64,000 bases of DNA, taken from Microbulbifer hydrolyticus (GTDB lineage Bacteria; Pseudomonadota; Gammaproteobacteria; Pseudomonadales; Cellvibrionaceae). Position 1 is the stretch's first letter; each line of letters opens with the position of its first letter. Position numbers and translations under genes: made by a program. This document shows positions 58,295 to 64,000 of the stretch, piece by piece. A model generated the notes under the pieces. The model was not told the origin of the DNA and did no database searches. It saw only the letters and a list, made by a program, of their open reading frames with translations. The stretch is taken from assembly GCF_009931115.1 (NCBI RefSeq), contig NZ_CP047491.1:1268001-1332000 (forward strand). Direction: 5' to 3'.

Positions 58295-59227
58295 ATGTCT
58301 GATCTGGAAAACCGCCGCGAGCGGCTGGAATTCAACAAGCTGCAAAAGCGCCTGCGCCGCAATGTGGGCAAGGCGATTGCTGACTTCAATATGATTGAAG
58401 AGGGCGACAAGGTGATGGTGTGCCTGTCCGGTGGCAAGGATTCCTATGCGATGCTGGAAATCCTGATGAACCTGCAGAAGACCGCGCCGGTGCACTTTGA
58501 GCTGGTGGCGGTGAATATGGATCAGAAGCAGCCCGGTTTTCCCGAGCACATTTTGCCGGAGTACCTGCAGTCCGTGGGGGTGCCTTATCACATCGTGAAC
58601 AAGGACACCTACAGTGTGGTGAAAGAGGTGGTGCCGGAGGGTAAGACAACCTGCGGACTCTGTTCCCGCCTGCGTCGCGGTACGCTCTACGGGTTTGCCG
58701 AAGAGATCGGCGCGACCAAGGTGGCGCTTGGGCACCACAAGGACGATATCGTCGAGACACTGTTCCTGAATATGTTTTACGGCGGCCGTCTGAAGGCGAT
58801 GCCACCGAAGCTGCGGGCGGATGACGGGCGCAATATCGTGATTCGTCCACTGGCCTATTGCCGTGAAACGGATCTTGTCGATTTTGCCGAGTACAAACAG
58901 TTTCCGATCATTCCCTGCAACCTGTGCGGTAGTCAGGAGAACCTGCAGCGCCAGGCGATCAAGGGCATGCTGAATGATTGGGACAGGAAGTTCCCGGGGC
59001 GCAGCGACAATATTTTTGCCGCGCTCACCCGGGTCTCGCCGTCACAGCTGGCGGACCGGGATTTGTACGATTTTGAGAGCCTGGAGCTGGACCGCTCTAA
59101 ACCCGCGCCTGCGGTCGACGCGCGTTCGATCGAGCAGTCGGTGGACTCGTGGATTCCCGACGATGCCCGCGAGGAGGAGACGGCTGAGCCTGCGCAGCCG
59201 ATGTATATCGAGGCGCGGAACCTTTAA
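58295..59227 (+). CDS. ttcA: tRNA 2-thiocytidine synthetase
   Basis: A 310-residue enzyme thiolating cytidine 32 of tRNAs. It has the PP-loop SGGKDS, the iron-sulfur CxxC in [12 protein letters not shown], and a third-region CNLCGSQ. The last 44 residues are an acidic, variable extension. The 3' end overlaps the convergent lysozyme-like gene by 131 bases. Confidence 0.96.
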   Translation: MSDLENRRERLEFNKLQKRLRRNVGKAIADFNMIEEGDKVMVCLSGGKDSYAMLEILMNLQKTAPVHFELVAVNMDQKQPGFPEHILPEYLQSVGVPYHIVNKDTYSVVKEVVPEGKTTCGLCSRLRRGTLYGFAEEIGATKVALGHHKDDIVETLFLNMFYGGRLKAMPPKLRADDGRNIVIRPLAYCRETDLVDFAEYKQFPIIPCNLCGSQENLQRQAIKGMLNDWDRKFPGRSDNIFAALTRVSPSQLADRDLYDFESLELDRSKPAPAVDARSIEQSVDSWIPDDAREEETAEPAQPMYIEARNL

Positions 59228-59798
59228 CCGGGGCGAGTTCCTCTTCCTCGATCAGTAAGGTATCACTTTTTGCAGCCGTGGCATTTGCCGCGGCTGTTTC
59301 GTTTTCAGGCAGGGCGTTTTTTTCGGGTTTGATCAGCTTGCTGTAGCTGTTAACAAAATCCCGCAGGCTGGCGCTGGGCCCGTGGTGGAAGTGTTTTTTC
59401 CACAGTTTGGCCATCTTCGGAAGATCGCCGCTCTCCACTTTTTCTACTCCGGCGGCTCGGTATACCAGCCAGGCGATTGCGGTGGCGTAACGCAAGTTGG
59501 TGGCTAGTTCCGCGTGGGGGTGCTGTAGGAAGTCGCGCTGGCTGGCCAGCCCACGTACTTTGGAGGCGAGTGCGGGGAAGTTGATCAGGTATTTGTCCCA
59601 GATCTGGCGATGGGTACTGGGCAGTATCTGAAAAATGCCCATACCGTGGCGAGTGCCCAGCTTGAGGTGAAACCCGAGCTCGGACTCCTGTGCGGCGGTG
59701 CCCAGAAGCAGGGCTTCCATCCCGGGTGACCAGGCGCGCAACTGCTTCAGAGTGGGACGAACGACGAGCAAGCGTAGTTCGTCTAGACAAATACCCAT
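59097..59798 (-). CDS. Lysozyme-like domain protein
   Basis: 233 residues with a goose-lysozyme/SLT-like segment: [17 protein letters not shown] (candidate catalytic Glu), then [21 protein letters not shown], and the helical [19 protein letters not shown]. No signal peptide is visible. The C-terminal 60 residues are low-complexity and overlap ttcA in antisense, so the frame end may be incidental. Resembles phage-derived structural lysozyme domains. Moderately sure it is real. Confidence 0.65.
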   Translation of the reverse strand: MGICLDELRLLVVRPTLKQLRAWSPGMEALLLGTAAQESELGFHLKLGTRHGMGIFQILPSTHRQIWDKYLINFPALASKVRGLASQRDFLQHPHAELATNLRYATAIAWLVYRAAGVEKVESGDLPKMAKLWKKHFHHGPSASLRDFVNSYSKLIKPEKNALPENETAAANATAAKSDTLLIEEEELAPVKGSAPRYTSAAQAQPSPPRGHRRESTSPPTARSNARRPQARV

Positions 59799-60020
59799 AG
59801 TGCTTTTGATATTCCCTTACTGCCTTGTCTGAAAATGCCGCTCCGTGACGTTTTCAAAGGTATGCTTTAACGCAACTTACACCCTTGGTTTAGTTTGTGG
59901 ATTGAGCAAACGCCAGCGAATGGGTAGATTTACGCGCAATAAAGACCGATAACGACGGATTCAGCTTATTCTTCTGCGAAGTGCGGCTTAATCTGCCAAA
60001 TCTGACGGGGAACCCCAAAA

Positions 60021-61496
60021 ATGTCCGGACAGTGGCTTGTCGCCTTAACGTTCATCGCTTACCTGGCTCTCATTCTCGCGATCGGTGTTTACGCCTATCA
60101 GCGCACCAAGGATGCGAGCGATTACTTTCTTGGTGGTCGCTCACTGCCGCCGGCGGTTGCGGCGCTCAGCGCCGGGGCATCCGATATGAGTGGCTGGTTG
60201 CTGCTGGGGCTACCCGGCGCCGCCTATGCCAGTGGGCTTTCCTCCGCGTGGATCGCCATCGGCCTGTTTACCGGTATCGTGCTGAGCTGGACCACCATGG
60301 CACGACGACTGCGCATCTACACCTATGCGCTGGACGACTCGCTCACGGTACCGGCCTATCTGCACCGCCGTTTTAATATGGGGCACCCCTATCTGCGCAC
60401 CCTTTGCGCAGTATTCATCCTGCTGTTTTTTCTGTTTTATGTGGCCTCAGGACTGATTGCTGGCGGGAAATTATTCGAAACGGTTTTTGGCTGGGATTAC
60501 CAGTGGGCCGTGGTGATCGGCGCAATTGCGGTGATTTCCTACACGTTGTTCGGCGGCTTTCTCGCGGTGAGCTGGACGGATGTATTCCAGGGGCTGCTGA
60601 TGAGCCTCGCGCTGGTGATCGTGCCGGTGATGGTGATCTCGGATGAGGGTGGCCTGGGCAATGCGGTGGGGTTGATGCGTGAGCAGCACCCGGAGCTCAT
60701 GCACTGGATGACCGACAACACCGGCACTGCGCTCGGTATGGCGGCCATTTTGAGCTCGCTCGCCTGGGGATTGGGGTATTTCGGGCAGCCGCATATCCTG
60801 GCTCGCTTCAAGGCCCTGCGCCATCCGGACGATATGCCGGTAGCCGCAACAGTAGCGGCGGTGTGGTCGCTGGCCGGTTTCCTCGGCGCCATGTGTGTCG
60901 GCCTTTTCGGGCATCTCGAATTGAGCCAGGCGCTGCCGGATGGCGAGCGTATCTTTATGGCGCTGGTGGAATCCCTGTTCCATCCCCTGGTTGCGGGTAT
61001 TCTCCTCGCCGCGATTCTGTCGGCCATCATGAGTACTGCGGATTCGCAGCTACTGGTCTCTTCCGCGGCGCTGGCGGAGGACATCTACCATGTCTGGTTT
61101 GGCAAGAAGGCTTCCTCTGAAAGCATTGTGCAGGTTGGCCGCTGGGCGGTTGTTGCGCTGTCGCTGATTGCGGTGGGTGTGGCCATGGACCCGGACTCCA
61201 AGGTACTGGACGTGGTGGCCTATGCCTGGGCAGGGCTCGGTGCGGCTTTTGGCCCCACGATACTGATCAGCCTGTACTGGTCGCGGATGACCGGAACTGG
61301 TGCGATTGCGGGGGTGCTCGTGGGTGGTATAACCGTTGTTGTATGGAAACAGCTGTCTGGTGGCATCTTTGATATATACGAGCTATTACCGGGCTTTGTG
61401 CTCTCCGCAGCTGCTATTGTTTTAGTAAGTGCTGTGACGCATTGCCCTGAGGAAATATCAACGCGCCACCGTCAGTTGCTGGGGCAAAAGCAGTAG
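60021..61496 (+). CDS. putP: Sodium/proline symporter
   Basis: A 491-residue member of the solute:sodium symporter family with about 13 membrane helices. The PutP hallmarks are DASDYFLGGRSLPPAVAALSAGASDMSGWLLLGLPGAAY (sodium and proline site) and AILSAIMSTADSQLLVSSAALAEDIY. Start behind GGGGAA. Imports proline as nutrient or osmoprotectant. Confidence 0.96.
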   Translation: MSGQWLVALTFIAYLALILAIGVYAYQRTKDASDYFLGGRSLPPAVAALSAGASDMSGWLLLGLPGAAYASGLSSAWIAIGLFTGIVLSWTTMARRLRIYTYALDDSLTVPAYLHRRFNMGHPYLRTLCAVFILLFFLFYVASGLIAGGKLFETVFGWDYQWAVVIGAIAVISYTLFGGFLAVSWTDVFQGLLMSLALVIVPVMVISDEGGLGNAVGLMREQHPELMHWMTDNTGTALGMAAILSSLAWGLGYFGQPHILARFKALRHPDDMPVAATVAAVWSLAGFLGAMCVGLFGHLELSQALPDGERIFMALVESLFHPLVAGILLAAILSAIMSTADSQLLVSSAALAEDIYHVWFGKKASSESIVQVGRWAVVALSLIAVGVAMDPDSKVLDVVAYAWAGLGAAFGPTILISLYWSRMTGTGAIAGVLVGGITVVVWKQLSGGIFDIYELLPGFVLSAAAIVLVSAVTHCPEEISTRHRQLLGQKQ

Positions 61497-61561
61497 CCTG
61501 ATCACAGTACACGTGCAGGATTGCGCATTTGATCGGTGGTGCCGCGGCTGGAGTATGTAGA

Positions 61562-62074
61562 GTGATCGAAGTACACCTAGGTGATATCACTCGGTTGCAT
61601 GTGGATGTGATCGTCAATGCAGCCAACCAGAGGCTCCTTGGCGGTGGAGGCGTGGATGGCGCCATACACCGCGCTGCCGGTCCAGAACTGCTCGAAGCCT
61701 GTCGCCAGATCGGTGGCTGCCCCGCCGGGGAGGTGCGCGGAACTCCCGGCTTCCGCCTACCGGTAAAACGCATTTACCACACCGTCGGTCCCGTATGGCG
61801 AGGGGGCAACCTAGGTGAGCCGGAGTTGCTGGCCGCCTGTTATCGCCAGTGCCTGGCGCTCGCTCGCCGGGAAAACATCCATTCCATTGCCTTCCCCGCC
61901 ATTAGCTGTGGTGTTTACGACTACCCGCCGGAGCTCGCCGTAGAGATCGCCGTAGAGCAGGTGCAAAACCATCTCGACCGCGATGACGGGCCTCGCCATG
62001 TTATTTTCTGTTGTATCGATGACGACATGGCCGAATTGTATCGAATGCAGTTGGATGCCTGTGTGCGACGCTGA
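61562..62074 (+). CDS. Macro-domain protein (YmdB-like O-acetyl-ADP-ribose deacetylase)
   Basis: 170 residues forming one macro domain. It has IVNAANQRLLGGGGVDGAIHRAAG (ADP-ribose loop with the catalytic Asn/Asp), the GEVRGTPGF strand and IAFPAISCGVYDYPPE. Such enzymes remove ADP-ribose or hydrolyse O-acetyl-ADP-ribose. The GTG at 61562 follows GGAG and is preferred over a TTG at 61529. Confidence 0.93.
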   Translation: MIEVHLGDITRLHVDVIVNAANQRLLGGGGVDGAIHRAAGPELLEACRQIGGCPAGEVRGTPGFRLPVKRIYHTVGPVWRGGNLGEPELLAACYRQCLALARRENIHSIAFPAISCGVYDYPPELAVEIAVEQVQNHLDRDDGPRHVIFCCIDDDMAELYRMQLDACVRR

Positions 62075-62437
62075 TGCTGCTGATACTTTAGGAACGCATT
62101 AAGCGGGCACGAACGTAGTAATCATTGCTGTTGTTAAATTTTTTCTCTCAAAACTCCGCAATTATCGCCATTCATCTCAGCGCCCGGCTACGCCGGGCTG
62201 TGCTCTTCTTTTCGAATTCTTCCCCTACGGATTGACTCAGAAAGAGCGGTCCAACGCCTGCGTCCAGAAAGGAAATTCCCGGAAGAACTTGAGCCGGAAG
62301 CCATCTGGTCGTGGTTTCGGTTATCAGGCAACGCAACTAACCACTGTCGATCGAATAGCGTGACCGTTTGGTCGGTCTGGGTTCTGCTGTACCATTCCCC
62401 AAAGCCAATCGAATAACAACCAAGGCGAGGAATAGCC
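62075..62437. other. Intergenic region, no gene seen
   Basis: A short hairpin GCCCGGC-TAC-GCCGGGC (about 62182-62198) followed by a pyrimidine run may end the macro-domain transcript. I see no credible coding frame in either strand. Confidence 0.4.
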
Positions 62438-62902
62438 ATGCGTACAGCAGAGCAGTGGTTTAGCGAATACGGTGAGAGCCACCAGAATGCCACCAACAAG
62501 GCGATTCACTGGGTCGCGGTTCCGTTGATCTACCTGACCGTAGTGGGGCTGTTCTGGTCCATTCCGCAGCCCGAGTGGATGGCGTCGCTGCCCTGGTTGA
62601 ACTGGGCGATAGTCGCGTTGATTCCCTCAATGCTCTTTTACATGGTGATGTCATTCCCCCTGGCGCTGGGAATGATTGCGCTCTCGCTACTTTGCCTCGG
62701 TGCGTGCAGTGCGCTGGAAAGGGCGGGGCAGAGTGTATTTTGGTGGTCCCTGGGGGTGTTTGTGGTGATGTGGATCTTCCAGTTTGTAGGGCACCATATC
62801 GAGGGCAAGAAACCCTCATTCTTCAAGGACCTCCAGTTCCTGCTGATCGGCCCGGCCTGGGTGATCGGTTTCCTCTATCGCAAGCTCGGGATTTCCTACT
62901 GA
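62438..62902 (+). CDS. Mpo1-like (DUF962) membrane protein
   Basis: 154 residues with about four membrane helices. Conserved His residues lie in ATNKAIHWVAVPL and FQFVGHHIEGKKPSFFKDLQFLLIGPAW, the DUF962 signature. Yeast Mpo1 is an iron-dependent dioxygenase in alpha-oxidation of 2-hydroxy fatty acids; bacterial members are uncharacterised. Start behind GAGGA. Confidence 0.88.
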   Translation: MRTAEQWFSEYGESHQNATNKAIHWVAVPLIYLTVVGLFWSIPQPEWMASLPWLNWAIVALIPSMLFYMVMSFPLALGMIALSLLCLGACSALERAGQSVFWWSLGVFVVMWIFQFVGHHIEGKKPSFFKDLQFLLIGPAWVIGFLYRKLGISY

Positions 62903-62957
62903 GCGATGCCCACAGGTAGCAGCGCGCTGCTACCTGCATGACTTTCCTTTCAAAAGC

Positions 62958-64000
62958 TTAGTGCTGTGGGGGCTGCTCAGGCTCACCCGCGGAGCCTGCC
63001 TGCTTTTTGCGTTCTTGGCCGTGAATCTTTTCGCGAGCTCCCTGCACAATCTTGAAGAAGATTGGTACCAGCAGGGTGCCTGCAATACATGCCATGATGG
63101 TACCCCCCATCACTGCGGTGCCGAGGGACACCCGGCTGGCCGCACCGGCACCCGAGGCGATTACCAGTGGAATGGTACCTACCACAAATGAAAGGGTGGT
63201 CATGATGACGGGACGAAAGCGCAATTTGGCGGCGGTAATGGTCGAATCGTGCAGGGACAGATGTTCCACTTCCCGCTGCGATTTACCAAACTCCACAATC
63301 AGGATGGCGGTCTTCGCGGCGAGCGCGACCAGTAGAACCAGGCCAATCTGCCCATACAGGCTGAGTGGCTCTCCGGCAATCATCAGCGCGGCGATGGCGC
63401 CGACAATGGCGATGGGAACCGACAGGATGATCGCGAATGGCGTCATGAAGGATTCATACAGCGCGGCCAGGAAAAGGAAAGTGAAAATCAGCGAAAGCAC
63501 CAGGGCGATGGTGGTGGCGTTTCCTGCTTTGCGCTCCTCGAAGCTGGAGTCGGACCAGTCGTACTTGAAGCCGCTGGGCAGTGTCTCTTGTGCCACACGT
63601 TCGAGCGCATTCATCGCATCGCCAGAGCTGTAACCTCCCGCAACATTGGGGCCTCCACTGATTTTGACCGCGTCATAGGTGTTGTAGCGCTTGAGTGTCA
63701 CCGCACCGAGAATCGGCTCGGTACTCAGAATAGCCGGTAACGGAACCGGCTCGCCTTTGCTGTTGTTTATATAGATCTTCTCCAGATCTCTCTCCTGCTG
63801 CCGGAACCTGGAATCGGCCTGCACCATGACCTTGAAGGTTTTGTTGTACAGGTTGAAGTCATTGACATAGATGGCCCCGAGCTGGGTTTGCAGCGTCAGG
63901 AAAATATCGCTGATTTTTATCCCCAGTGTCTTTGCTTTCACTCGGTCAATATCCAGGCGGATCTGGGGCGAACCGGCCTTGAAGATAGAGAAGGCGCGGG
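62958..64000 (-). CDS. RND efflux transporter permease (HAE1/AcrB-like), 5' part outside window
   Basis: The visible C-terminal 347 codons include the end of the first or second periplasmic porter domain (IRLDIDRVKAKTLGIKISDIF) and the helices of the second membrane half. ALYESFMTPFAIILSVPIAIVGA, GLVLLVALAAKTAILIVEFGK and TAAKLRFRPVIMTTLSFVVGTIPL are characteristic of AcrB/MexB-type pumps. It exports hydrophobic drugs or solvents in a tripartite complex. It ends with a short charged tail. Confidence 0.94.
   Translation of the reverse strand, partial: RAFSIFKAGSPQIRLDIDRVKAKTLGIKISDIFLTLQTQLGAIYVNDFNLYNKTFKVMVQADSRFRQQERDLEKIYINNSKGEPVPLPAILSTEPILGAVTLKRYNTYDAVKISGGPNVAGGYSSGDAMNALERVAQETLPSGFKYDWSDSSFEERKAGNATTIALVLSLIFTFLFLAALYESFMTPFAIILSVPIAIVGAIAALMIAGEPLSLYGQIGLVLLVALAAKTAILIVEFGKSQREVEHLSLHDSTITAAKLRFRPVIMTTLSFVVGTIPLVIASGAGAASRVSLGTAVMGGTIMACIAGTLLVPIFFKIVQGAREKIHGQERKKQAGSAGEPEQPPQH

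Overview
The window is chromosomal DNA from a marine, polysaccharide-degrading gammaproteobacterium. It probably belongs to the Microbulbifer/Cellvibrio/Saccharophagus group. This is inferred from modular chitinases and a GH9 cellulase with PKD, CBM2, CBM3 and CBM5/12 modules, serine-rich linkers, Lpd encoded inside the TCA cluster, and high-GC housekeeping genes. No rRNA, tRNA, CRISPR array, IS element or prophage was recognised.

Layout. 1-3000: a partial S46 dipeptidyl-peptidase, a DUF3820 protein and a glycine-zipper lipoprotein. 3000-8300: an untranslated region ending in an orphan terminator, two NagR-like operators, and two secreted GH18 chitinases. 8400-21700: TCA cycle genes, with gltA divergent from sdhCDAB-sucAB-lpd-sucCD. 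21950-22650: an AT-rich sulfotransferase-like gene.

22750-38413: a chromosomal integron. A complete IntI integrase on the minus strand has a LexA-like box at its promoter and faces a probable attI site. Next come 28 plus-strand genes in consecutive cassettes. Most cassettes end in attC sites whose R'' box is the exact complement of that cassette's own first bases. About 23 of the 28 products carry a signal peptide, lipobox or membrane segment. Recognisable products are a SUKH-like protein, a DUF4375 protein, an L,D-transpeptidase, a GIY-YIG protein, a DUF805 protein, an SRPBCC protein and a DinB-like protein. The distal attC sites are decayed, and one attC is cut exactly at a core-like hexamer, fusing two cassettes.

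38660-44355: a minus-strand selenium operon, selD-mnmH plus a four-gene PhnCDE-like ABC transporter that probably imports an oxidised selenium species. 44500-48900: catalase, a DsbD/ScsB-like thiol-disulfide transporter and a thioredoxin-fold protein. 48975-52415: a GH9 cellulase with the stop-riddled tail of a second modular enzyme just downstream. 52562-64000: bioA, ybbAP-tesA, ttcA, a lysozyme-like gene, putP, a macro-domain protein, an Mpo1-like protein and a partial RND efflux pump.

Two dispersed cruciform elements (53865-53976 and 58120-58215) share loop sequences and a three-stem architecture, but their stem sequences differ. Together with the integron they are the most unusual structures in the window.
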